The notes beneath the pieces are model-generated. The model had not been told where the DNA came from and searched no databases. It saw nothing but the letters and a program-made list of their open reading frames with translations. A stretch of DNA of 26,364 nt from an uncultured Lachnospiraceae bacterium (GTDB taxonomy: Bacteria; Bacillota; Clostridia; Lachnospirales; Lachnospiraceae): the NCBI GenBank assembly GCA_910588965.1, contig CAJUSO010000046.1, forward strand, positions 1 through 26,364. The letters run 5' to 3'. Shown here in pieces: positions 15,817 through 24,900 of the stretch. Position numbers and translations under genes: made by a program. Within the stretch, counting starts at the first letter, position 1. Every line of letters starts with the position of its first letter.

Positions 15817-18800
15817 ATGAAGAGAGGAAACAAAGTGTTCCAAAAGCTGTTGGCAGCTTTCCTGTCACTGGCGATGGCGCTTACAGGCGTATCGTTCCAG
15901 GGGCTTGCGCCGGTACAGGCGGCAGAAGGGGAAGAGGGGCTGATCCTGTATTATAACTTCGATTTGCAGAACAGCTATGCAACAGAGATTCCCGATGTGT
16001 CACAAAATGGGAATGTTGGCCATTTAAGGCGTGACGTAGGGGATGTAGGGGGAAGTTATTCCATCGATAAGGTGAATGTCTATGGCAGGGAAGTAAAAGC
16101 GTTAAACCTGCCAGGCGGGGCGGATGGCCCGTACTTACAGCTCCCAGATGGCATTTTAAAGGATTGCGAATCCATGACCATCAGCATGTGGGTGAAGCTT
16201 TCTACAGACAATGCTTACCAGAGGATTTGGGATATCGGAAGCAACCAGACAGAATACATATATTTGATATCAGACGGGGGAAATGCAGGGTTTGAAGGCT
16301 ATGCATCTGCCATTACCAAGTCTGGGTGGAGCAAAGAAAAAGGTGTCCAGAAGGGAAGCAACATTGGTAAAAACCGTTGGGTACTGACCACAGTTGTTAT
16401 GGACGGTTCCAATATGTCCCTGTATGAGAATGGCAGGCAGATTGGCGAAACAGTAGATACTGGGATTAAAGTAAACGAACTTGGGAATACCACAAAGAAT
16501 TATATCGGCCTGGGCCAGTTTGACCAGCCGCCTACCACAGGCCAATTTGCAGAGGTGAGGATTTACGACAGGGCGTTGACGCCGCAAGAAGTTGGCGAGA
16601 TGTATTATGTTACAGATACAGATATCGTAGCAGCAGATAAGGCAGAATTAGATTTAGGTGATACAGAGGCTGTAACGGAAGATTTTGAACTTCCATCTGT
16701 AGGCGTAAACGGCTCATCCATTACCTGGGCAAGTGATAACGCTGCAATTGCAATTGAAGGCACTACTGCTAAAGTCACAAGGCCTGCACAGGGTGCGGAA
16801 GATGCAAAGGTAAACCTGACCGCAACGCTTGCCTGTGGCGAAACAAAGGACACAAAAGTATTTGAAGTAGTTGTTAAAGCAGAATATGCGGATGGCTATA
16901 TTGCCCAGCATGATGCTTTTGAGGCGATCCAGCAGCTTGGAGACTTGTCGTCTGTAACAGGGGATATCCCCCTTCCGGCAAAAGGTAGCTTGGGCGCTGT
17001 GCTTACATGGAGTACAGATAATCCGGCAATTAAAATTGAAAATGGCGTTGCCAAGGTGACAAGGCCTGCTGTTGGCGAACAGAATGCTACGGGTAAGCTA
17101 TATGTGGATTCTGCTTATGGAGCAGATGGAAAAGGCAGGCAGGAAATAAATGTGACAGTCATTGCCTACCGGGAAGCAGTTACAATAAAAAGTGTAGAGG
17201 AAGTGAATGTAACTACTTTGGTAGGGCGCAGCCCTTCCCTGCCTAATTTTGTAAAGGTTACATATTCCGATGACACTACGAATAAATTAAAGACTATTTG
17301 GCCTGATACCATTGATTCTTCCAAATATGCGGCAGAAGGCAGCTTCGTGGTAGAAGGTGCTATTGTTGGCGAAACAAATAAAGTGACAGCTAACATTACA
17401 GTAGTTAATGAGGAAGAAGTAGTACGGCATGTTGTATCTGAGAATTTCAACCTGAATGATATCAGCTTAGATAAAATGGGGGATAACGGCTCTATCCTGA
17501 CCCAGAACCGTGACCGTGACCTGGCTTACTTGAAATTACTGGATAATAAGCGTATGTTATATAATTTCTACCATACCTTTGGGGAAGATGACAAAATTGC
17601 AGACGTAAGGCCATTGGGCGGCTGGGATGAGCCGAGCGGGCTTCTCCGTGGGCACTCCACAGGGCACTATATGTCAGCTTTGGCGCTTGCGTATGCTTCT
17701 ACGGGCGATGAAGAACTTAAAGCAAAACTGGATAACATGGTTAGTGAAATGAACCGGCTGCAGTCTAAATCCAAAGGCAATGCAGCAGATTTCAGCATTA
17801 GGGTTCCCGGAGACCTTGTCGGCAGTGTGAATCCTTCCGTATGGAGCACAAACCCTGAGGAATGGGGAGAAGGCTTTATCAGTGCATATTCACCAGACCA
17901 GTTTGGGTTGCTCGAAATCTATGCTCCCTATGGAAGCCCCGGATCTGGCATCTGGGCGCCGTATTATACCTTGCATAAGCTGATTGCAGGATTTTTAGAT
18001 GCTTATACTTATACCGGAAATGAACTGGCGCTGACAACTGCTTCCAAGCTTGGGAAATGGGTATATAACCGTTTGAAAGACCTTCCCCAGGAACAGCTTA
18101 CGAAGATGTGGGATATGTATATTGCAGGGGAATTCGGCGGCTTTAATGAATCCCTGGCTCAGCTGTATATCTATACAAATGATGCAGATTTCCTGGCAGC
18201 AGCAAAATTATTTGATAATACGAAATTTTTTAATAATTTAGAGAAAAATGTGGACGATATCAAAACGCGCCATGCCAACCAGCATATCCCCCAGATTGTC
18301 GGTGCTATGAAGATGTACGAAGCAACCGTAGCATCTGGGAAGCCAGAGTTGAAATATTTTGATATTGCAAATAATTTCTGGCATCTGACAGTTCCAAGGT
18401 ATGCATACTCTATCGGCGGCGTGGGCACGGGAGAGCGTTTCACACAGCCCTATAAGCAGGCGAATAACATTGCAGGAACCACAAACTGCGAGACTTGTGC
18501 AGCATATAATATGATGAAACTCACCATGATGCTGAACAATTACAATCCAGATGATGCAGAATATATGGATTACTATGAGAGAACCCTGTACAACCAGATT
18601 CTTGCGTCCCAGAGTCCGAATGTGACAAACAATATGCACAATGGAACCACATATATGCTTCCAATTGGTCCTGGGTCTACCCGTGGTTTTGGCGGAGATT
18701 ATGATTCCTTTACCTGCTGCCACGGCACAGGGATGGAAAATCATGTGAAATATCAAGAAGCAGCTTATTCAAAGACAGCGGATACTTTATATGTAGGCCT

Positions 18801-21273
18801 GTATCTCCCGTCTACTGTTAACTGGGAGGAGAAGGGCATAAAGGTTACGCAGGAAACATCCTTCCCATCAGAGACAACGAAATTGGCTGTATCTGCGATA
18901 GAAGGAGCCACAGCCCAGAACTTTAATATGAAACTGCGTGTTCCTTATTGGGCAACCAAAGGCTTTACGGTAAAAGTAAATGGAGAGGTGAAAATCAGCA
19001 ATCCGGAAATTAGTACCTATGCAGCCTTGGAAAATATCAAAGCAGGCGATGTGATTGAGATTTCCATGCCATGGTCCCTCCATTTGGATAAGACACCAGA
19101 CAATATTGGTACTACCCAGGTAGCCAGTGTTATGTATGGGCCATTTGTAATGGCAGCGCAGAATGGCAGCACAGAATGGAAGACATTAGTATTGTCTAAA
19201 AACCTAGAGGATTCTATTCCAGCAGCCACAACGGATTCCAATGGATTGCCGGTATTTACAGCAAAAGGCTTCAATTTTGCCCCGATGTTTGCGCCGCAGT
19301 ATGCAACGGAAGCATACCATGCATATTTCAAGATAATTGAGACAAATGATGACGGAAGCAACTGGTACGAAGTGAAACTTACCAATTCTTCACCAACCCG
19401 CGGGGAATTTGCAGTAAGCGCTACGATGGTTAAAGAAGGCGAGAACCTTGTAATCACAGCAACCCCGAAGGACGGCTACATGGTGAAATACCTGCTTGTC
19501 AATGGCAAGGCAGTCCAGATGGCAGCAGATAACACCTATACTATCCCGAATGTAAGCAGCGACATAGTAATAGAAGGAAGCTTCCGCAAGATTGATGCGC
19601 CCACATCAGATCCTGCACATCTGGAATTTACAGCAGAGGCCTTTTCCGACTACACGGCAAGCTGGGAAAAACTGGATGGGATTAAGTCAGATTGGGAACC
19701 CACCAAGTCAAATGACGGAACCGGGAAAGGATGGGGGAACTGGTCACAGGCAGAAGGCAGTGAGCACTATGTGCAGTATGATTGGGATATCCCTGTAAGC
19801 ATAGATAAGTTTGAAATTTTCTGGTACGACGACGGCGGCGGAACCCGGATTCCCGCTAGCCTCCAAATCTTGTATAAAGATGAGAACGGAAGCTGGCAGG
19901 AAGTTAAGATAAATGAGAAATATGAAGATATCATTGCTACCGATAAGTACAACACCATTACATTTGATGAAATTAAAACTTTCACTGTAAGGCTGAACAT
20001 GGTCGTATTACAAGGAGCTGCAGCAAACGGTATTTACCGTTGGAAAGTAAGCGGCCCGGCCGGGGATACCCCTGTAACGGCGGACAAGAAGGCTCTCGCA
20101 GCAGCGATTGCAGACGCAGGGAACCTGAAAGAGCAGGATTATACAGCCGACAGCTGGGGCAAATTCCAGACAGCCCTTACTACGGCCAATACAGTGAACG
20201 GCAAACAGGACGCCACCCAGGAAGAAGTCGACCAAGCATTGAAAGGCCTCCAGGATGCCATGAAGGCATTGGAGAAAAAGCCAATAGTTATTGAGGTAAA
20301 CAAAACGGCTCTTGTATCCGCTATCACAGACGCAGGTAAATTGGCGGAAAAAGATTACACAGCCGATAGCTGGGGTAAATTCCAGACAGCCCTTACAGCA
20401 GCCAAATCTGTAAATAGCAATAAAGATGCTACCCAGACAGAAGTAAACAAGGCAACGGCAGACCTGTTGGGCGCCATCCAGAATTTAGTTAAAAAACCAG
20501 TGCAGGCAGAGGTAAACAAAACGGCTCTTGTGTCCGCTATCACAGAGGCAGGCAAGAAGGTGCAGAAGGATTACACAGCAGCCAGCTGGAGTAAATTCCA
20601 GGCAGCCCTTACAGCAGCCAAATCTGTAAACGGCAATAAAGACGCTACCCAGGCCCAGGTAGATAAAGCTGCAAAAGACCTGCAGGATGCCATGAAGGCA
20701 CTGCAGAAGGTAACCGTAGCGCCGGCAAAACCTGGCAAGGCAGCCTCTGTAAAGGCTCTTTGGACAGGTAAGAAGAATGTCAAAGTGACCTGGAAGAAGG
20801 CTTCGAAGGCCACAAAATATGTCGTATACCGTTCCTACAGCAAAAATGGGAAGTATACAAAACTGGGCACTACAACCAAACTGGCATATACCGATAAGAA
20901 GGCAGCGCCAGGCAAGACAGCTTACTACAAAGTGCTTACCTATAATGGCAAGACAAAAGGCTCCTACAGCAGCATCAGCAGCGCTTACCTCCTGAAAGCG
21001 CCTGCAAGCCTGAAGGTAAAGGTATCCAAGAAGAACATAACCGTATCCTTTGCAAAATCTGCCAAGGCTTCTGGTTACGAGATTTATACTGCTACAAAGA
21101 AAAACGGCAAATATAAGAAAGCCGCCGACTTAAGATCCGCCAAGACCGTGAAAAAGGTATTTAAGAAGCAGAAGAAAGGCGCCCACTATTACAAAGTAAG
21201 GGCATACAAGAAAAACGGCTCAAAGAAAACCTACACGGATTTTGGGACAATAAAGAGCGGCAAAGTGAAATAA
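15817..21273 (+). CDS. Secreted multidomain beta-L-arabinofuranosidase, GH127/GH146 type
   Basis: This is predicted to cleave beta-linked L-arabinofuranose outside the cell. ATG 15817 has AAGGAGG (15801-15807) 9 nt upstream and begins a signal peptide ending near VQA-A (about 35). Domains (1818 aa): LamG about 40-265; two Ig-like aBig modules about 270-451; a Big_4-like module about 454-533; Glyco_hydro_127 catalytic domain about 537-1178; a divergent InlB-like module about 1188-1262; a discoidin (F5/8)-like module about 1268-1413; three FIVAR modules about 1423-1632; two lysine-rich Fn3-like modules to the end. The expected zinc and catalytic residues are present: E892 and C894 in CETC, and C967-C968 in TCCHG, matching E338, C340, C417 and C418 of HypBA1. 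The LGGWDEP...LLRGHSTGHY stretch resembles GH146 more than HypBA1. Its shorter paralog follows. Confidence 0.92.
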   Translation: MKRGNKVFQKLLAAFLSLAMALTGVSFQGLAPVQAAEGEEGLILYYNFDLQNSYATEIPDVSQNGNVGHLRRDVGDVGGSYSIDKVNVYGREVKALNLPGGADGPYLQLPDGILKDCESMTISMWVKLSTDNAYQRIWDIGSNQTEYIYLISDGGNAGFEGYASAITKSGWSKEKGVQKGSNIGKNRWVLTTVVMDGSNMSLYENGRQIGETVDTGIKVNELGNTTKNYIGLGQFDQPPTTGQFAEVRIYDRALTPQEVGEMYYVTDTDIVAADKAELDLGDTEAVTEDFELPSVGVNGSSITWASDNAAIAIEGTTAKVTRPAQGAEDAKVNLTATLACGETKDTKVFEVVVKAEYADGYIAQHDAFEAIQQLGDLSSVTGDIPLPAKGSLGAVLTWSTDNPAIKIENGVAKVTRPAVGEQNATGKLYVDSAYGADGKGRQEINVTVIAYREAVTIKSVEEVNVTTLVGRSPSLPNFVKVTYSDDTTNKLKTIWPDTIDSSKYAAEGSFVVEGAIVGETNKVTANITVVNEEEVVRHVVSENFNLNDISLDKMGDNGSILTQNRDRDLAYLKLLDNKRMLYNFYHTFGEDDKIADVRPLGGWDEPSGLLRGHSTGHYMSALALAYASTGDEELKAKLDNMVSEMNRLQSKSKGNAADFSIRVPGDLVGSVNPSVWSTNPEEWGEGFISAYSPDQFGLLEIYAPYGSPGSGIWAPYYTLHKLIAGFLDAYTYTGNELALTTASKLGKWVYNRLKDLPQEQLTKMWDMYIAGEFGGFNESLAQLYIYTNDADFLAAAKLFDNTKFFNNLEKNVDDIKTRHANQHIPQIVGAMKMYEATVASGKPELKYFDIANNFWHLTVPRYAYSIGGVGTGERFTQPYKQANNIAGTTNCETCAAYNMMKLTMMLNNYNPDDAEYMDYYERTLYNQILASQSPNVTNNMHNGTTYMLPIGPGSTRGFGGDYDSFTCCHGTGMENHVKYQEAAYSKTADTLYVGLYLPSTVNWEEKGIKVTQETSFPSETTKLAVSAIEGATAQNFNMKLRVPYWATKGFTVKVNGEVKISNPEISTYAALENIKAGDVIEISMPWSLHLDKTPDNIGTTQVASVMYGPFVMAAQNGSTEWKTLVLSKNLEDSIPAATTDSNGLPVFTAKGFNFAPMFAPQYATEAYHAYFKIIETNDDGSNWYEVKLTNSSPTRGEFAVSATMVKEGENLVITATPKDGYMVKYLLVNGKAVQMAADNTYTIPNVSSDIVIEGSFRKIDAPTSDPAHLEFTAEAFSDYTASWEKLDGIKSDWEPTKSNDGTGKGWGNWSQAEGSEHYVQYDWDIPVSIDKFEIFWYDDGGGTRIPASLQILYKDENGSWQEVKINEKYEDIIATDKYNTITFDEIKTFTVRLNMVVLQGAAANGIYRWKVSGPAGDTPVTADKKALAAAIADAGNLKEQDYTADSWGKFQTALTTANTVNGKQDATQEEVDQALKGLQDAMKALEKKPIVIEVNKTALVSAITDAGKLAEKDYTADSWGKFQTALTAAKSVNSNKDATQTEVNKATADLLGAIQNLVKKPVQAEVNKTALVSAITEAGKKVQKDYTAASWSKFQAALTAAKSVNGNKDATQAQVDKAAKDLQDAMKALQKVTVAPAKPGKAASVKALWTGKKNVKVTWKKASKATKYVVYRSYSKNGKYTKLGTTTKLAYTDKKAAPGKTAYYKVLTYNGKTKGSYSSISSAYLLKAPASLKVKVSKKNITVSFAKSAKASGYEIYTATKKNGKYKKAADLRSAKTVKKVFKKQKKGAHYYKVRAYKKNGSKKTYTDFGTIKSGKVK
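20083..20730 (+). repeat. Three tandem 216-bp repeats encoding FIVAR modules
   Basis: Units begin at about 20083, 20299 and 20515 with an exact 216-bp (72-codon) period. The second and third are the most alike at DNA level, sharing long runs such as AAAACGGCTCTTGT and CAGCCCTTACAGCAGCCAAA. The encoded modules contain DYTADSWGKFQTAL-type sequence. The period preserves the reading frame, so copy number could change by recombination without breaking the gene. Confidence 0.85.
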
Positions 21274-21316
21274 AACCAGCGGTCACGCGAATATAAGCGG
21301 ACCAACCAAGGGACGG

Positions 21317-21346
21317 AAGCCCTGCCGATATCCGGCAGGGCTTTCT
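21317..21346 (+). terminator. Rho-independent terminator of the first beta-arabinofuranosidase gene
   Basis: A perfect 11-bp stem (AAGCCCTGCCG at 21317-21327, complement at 21333-21343) with a 5-nt loop is followed by TTCT. It lies 44 bp after the stop codon. The strong GC stem makes this a clear call despite the short T-run. Confidence 0.8.
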
Positions 21347-21365
21347 GCTGTCCATTCAGATTTTT

Positions 21366-21402
21366 GTTTAAAATAATGCTAAATCCATAAATTCTTATCC
21401 TA
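21366..21402 (+). promoter_or_regulatory. Second copy of the 37-bp conserved element
   Basis: This copy has the same length and strand as 15649-15685, with 31 of 37 identical positions. It lies 518 bp before the start codon of the second beta-arabinofuranosidase, compared with 131 bp in the first. TAAAAT at 21414-21419 follows after 11 bp and may be its -10 box, so it could drive a long leader or a separate RNA through the hairpin region. Confidence 0.6.
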
Positions 21403-21503
21403 TCAACCCTTCCTAAAATAGTGTAAGCTAATAACAATGGCGATACCCAGGCCTATTGCATCCTCTGTAAGGGCTGAAGTGGCAGAGCCATGATTCCATT
21501 TGT

Positions 21504-21582
21504 CAAAAATGCTAAGCATTTTTGAATAAATCCCTTCTTTTAAAGACAGAGCCTTCTTCCCCATATCAGGAAGAGGGCTCTG
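21504..21582 (+). ncRNA. Hairpin-linker-hairpin module, copy 1
   Basis: Hairpin 1 is CAAAAATGC, loop TAA, GCATTTTTG (21504-21524). A linker AATAAATCCCTTCTTTTA follows, then hairpin 2, a 14-bp stem from 21547-21560 and 21569-21582 with an 8-nt loop and one G-T pair. Copy 2 lies 233 bp downstream with the same order, a nearly identical linker and preserved pairing. It is downstream of the second 37-bp element. It may be a structured RNA, or DNA palindromes bound by a protein. No known RNA family is recognised. Confidence 0.5.
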
Positions 21583-21622
21583 ATATAAAGCCCATGGAAA
21601 TCCCAGATATCACAAAAGCCGC

Positions 21623-21637
21623 TTCCGAATCTCGGAA
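21623..21637. other. Small perfect palindrome between the two hairpin modules
   Basis: TTCCGA, loop ATC, TCGGAA forms a 6-bp stem. It lies in the otherwise featureless stretch 21583-21680 between the two module copies and is not shared by them. No T-run follows. It is recorded for completeness. Confidence 0.3.
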
Positions 21638-21686
21638 AATCCCCTGCAAAAAAGAAAATACTACTAAAACATGAAAAAAATATACA

Positions 21687-21715
21687 TTTTTTAAAGCGCC
21701 AAAACATGTTATGAT
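21687..21715 (+). promoter_or_regulatory. Possible extended -10 promoter before hairpin module copy 2
   Basis: TGTTATGAT (21707-21715) is an extended -10 motif, and a TTTTTT stretch lies 17 bp upstream (21687-21692). The expected start near 21722 is just before a small GTGAT/ATCAC hairpin and module copy 2. It would produce a short RNA of about 100 nt if hairpin 2 terminates. Confidence 0.4.
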
Positions 21716-21736
21716 ATGCCTGTGATAAGTAATCAC

Positions 21737-21831
21737 CAAAAATGTACAACATTTTTGAATAAACCCCTTCTTTTATAAGTGCAGAAGCCTTTGCCTAAAT
21801 CCCTGGCAAGGGCTTTTGCTTCTGCAAAAGC
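21737..21831 (+). ncRNA. Hairpin-linker-hairpin module, copy 2, with an alternative fold
   Basis: Hairpin 1 is CAAAAATGT, loop ACA, ACATTTTTG (21737-21757), followed by linker AATAAACCCCTTCTTTTA. Hairpin 2 pairs 21781-21795 with 21805-21819 (15 bp, two G-T pairs). Its right arm is also the left arm of a perfect 8-bp hairpin GCTTTTGC, loop TTCT, GCAAAAGC (21812-21831), so the two folds exclude each other. Compared with copy 1, the closing pair of hairpin 1 changes from C-G to T-A and the inner stem of hairpin 2 changes on both sides. It lies just upstream of the extended -10 promoter of the next gene. Confidence 0.5.
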
Positions 21832-21840
21832 AAAAAACTA

Positions 21841-21869
21841 TTTTGAAATCATCCTCTTTCTGCTATAAT
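21841..21869 (+). promoter_or_regulatory. Promoter of the second beta-arabinofuranosidase gene
   Basis: TGCTATAAT (21861-21869) is an extended -10 box with perfect TATAAT. Upstream, TTTTGA (21841-21846) lies at 17 bp spacing, or TTGAAA (21843-21848) at 15 bp. The expected start near 21876 gives a leader of about 45 nt to the ATG at 21921. Confidence 0.65.
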
Positions 21870-21920
21870 AAAAGGTACAAAACCATAACACAAAAAGATA
21901 ACGTAAGAGGTGCCCATTCT

Positions 21921-24900
21921 ATGAAAATAAGAAAAAGACAGCCCATATCCCTGATATCCTTGGCATTATCCCTAACCTTATTCCTTGTGTCTTTTCCCCT
22001 GGCAGGAATCCTTCCTGTACATGCAGAGCCAGAGGATGGGTTAATCCTATACTATGATTTCCATTTGCAGAATAATGGCTCCACCGTCATCAGCGATGCC
22101 TCTGGGAGCCAGAATTCTGGCGAACTGAAAAATGCCAATGGAAAATTGGATGGCACGTATTCCATCGAAGAGGTAAGCATTTACGGGAAAGACGTCCATG
22201 CCCTTCATTTGTCAGGCGGGGAGACTGGGGCATACCTGCAGTTCCCCAATGGGATTTTATATGGCCACGAGGCAGTGACCATCAGCGCCTGGGTGAAGCT
22301 TACAACCAATAATGCATACCAGAGGATTTGGGACTTTGGCACAGGGCAGGATAAATATATATACCTTCTATCCGATGGGCGCAATACAGGGTTCTGGGGA
22401 TATGCCTCCGCCATTACCACCAATGGATGGACGAATGAAGAGGGCATACAGAAGAAGGAAAATATTGCCAAGAACCGCTGGGTACTTGCTACCCTTGTGA
22501 TGGATGGCACGGAAATGTCCCTGTATGAAAACGGCAGGCAAATCGGCAATACGGTGGATACAGGGATTTGCCTGGCAGATCTGGGCGCCACGACGAATAA
22601 TTACCTGGGTTACGGCCAGTTTACGGAAAACCCTACGGCAGGCTGGTTTGCGGAAGTTAAAATTTTCAACAGGGCTTTGTCTGGGGAAGAGATAAAATCC
22701 ATGTATACAGTGGATGATGCCGGCATTGTCTCCGCAGATATCCTGGATTTAGATATGGGAGACCTTTCCGCAGTGACAGAAAATATCAGCCTCCCTGCCA
22801 TCGGGATTAATGGCTCGGCGATATCCTGGACGTCGGAAAACAAAGCGATTTCCATACAGGGCAGCATAGCAAAAGTGTCACGCCCTGCCCAGGGGGCGCA
22901 AGCAGCCACTGGAACCATCACTGCTACAGTTACCTGCGGCGGGGAATCGGATCAGAAAGCATTCCCTGTGACAGTCCTCCCGAAATATTCAGGCAGGCAG
23001 GTGGTAGAGCATGACGCCAGCGCCCTGAAAGAAGCAGTGGGTGATTTGTCCATGCTGACAGAGGATATTATCCTCCCGACACAGGGGGAGTGGGGGTCTT
23101 CCATCCAGTGGAGCAGCGATAACCCTGCCCTTACAGTCCGGTTAGGCCTGGCCGAGGTAGACAGGCCGAAGGTAGGGGAGCAGGATGCCGAAGGGACCTT
23201 GAAGGCTACGCTGGCCTATGGGAAAGAACAGGCAGAAACCAGTATCCCGTTCCAGGTACTTCCCTACCGGAAATCATTGGCGGTGGAGGAAACCGAGCGG
23301 ATAGCAGTGGAGACTTTTGTCTGGGAGAGCCCCTCCCTGCCCCATTATGTCAAAGCAGTTTATTCGGACGGCTCTGTGCGCAAATTAAAGGCAGTATGGC
23401 CGGATAAAATAAATGCAGATAAATATTCAGCCCCAGGGCAGTTCACAGTAGAGGGATCCCTGGTAGGGGAGAAGTCAAAAATCACAGCAGAAGTAACGGT
23501 AGTGGACGGGAAGAGGGGGCACAAGGAAGCTGTGGCAGAAGGCTTTTCCTTATCGGACATTACCTTAGATAAAATAGGCATGAACGGATCCCTCCTGACA
23601 CAGAACAGGGAAAGGGCGCTGGAATACCTGAAGCTGCTGGATGGCCGGCGCATGCTCTATAATTTCTATAAAACTTTTGGGCAGGAAGAAAAGATGGAGG
23701 GGATAGAGCCCCTAGGCGGGTGGGAAGCGCCAGATGGCCTGCTCCGTGGCCATTCCACAGGGCATTATATGTCTGCCTTAGCCCTTGCCTATGCTTCGGT
23801 GGGCGATGGGGAGCTGAAAGAAAAGCTGGATTGGATTGTCCATGAGCTCCGCAGCCTTCAGGTACTTTCCCAGGGATCCCCCCAGGTTTTTTCTACAGAA
23901 GGGGTGGATCAGACATTGTGGAGCAAGGATTATACCGCCTGGGGGGAAGGCTTCCTTAGCGCTTATCCGCCAGACCAGTTTGCCTTGCTGGAGCAGTATA
24001 CGCCCTATGGGCAGATTTGGGCGCCCTACTATACCATGCACAAATTACTGGCAGGGCTGCTGGATGCCTATACATATACGGGGAATGAGGAAGCCTTGGA
24101 GTGCGCCAAGGATCTGGGCAGGTGGGTTTGCCGACGCCTCCATGCATGTGACAGGGAGAAGCTCTCCAAGATGTGGGGGATGGATACTTCAGGCGAGTAT
24201 GGCAGCTGCAATGGGTCTTTGGCGAAATTATATGAATATACAGGGGAAATGGAATTTCTAGAAGGGGCAAAACTTTTTGACAATACAAATTTTTTCCATA
24301 GGATGTCAAAGAATGTGGACGATATTGCCGGGAAGCAGACGAACCGCCATGTGGCTCAGGCCGTAGGCGCCCTGGAGGTATATGGGGCGACCCTGGCTTT
24401 GGGCGCCCCGGAAACGGATTATTACTATATTGCGAAGAATTTCTGGGATTTGGCTGTGTCCCGCTACGCTTATTCCATTGGGGGCGTGGGGGCAAATGGG
24501 AAATTTACAGAAAGCTACCAGCTTGCATCCAGTATTTCTGGCAAGGACAATTGTGAAACCTGTACGGCATACAATATGCTGGAACTTACAGCTATGCTGA
24601 ACCAATATGAACCGGACGTTGCGGAATATATGGATTATTACGAGAGGACCCTATATAACCATATCCTGCCTTCCCAGCTGCCCGACAGCGCCAGTGAAAT
24701 GCATCATGGGGTTGCATCTGCCATTCCCATCAGCCCGGGCGGCTATCGGTCATACAGCGATGATTACAAATCTTTTACCTGCTGCCACAGCACAGGGATG
24801 GAAAGCCATGTGAAATACCAGGAGGCAGCATATTTTAAGGCGGCGGATACTTTATATGTGGGGCTCTACCTGCCTTCTTCTGTTACTTGGCAGGAGAAAG

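Noticed and set aside
21504..21831. Insertion sequence or MITE as the source of the duplicated hairpin module
   Set aside because: There are no terminal inverted repeats spanning the module, no target-site duplication and no transposase. Similarity is limited to the hairpins and linker.
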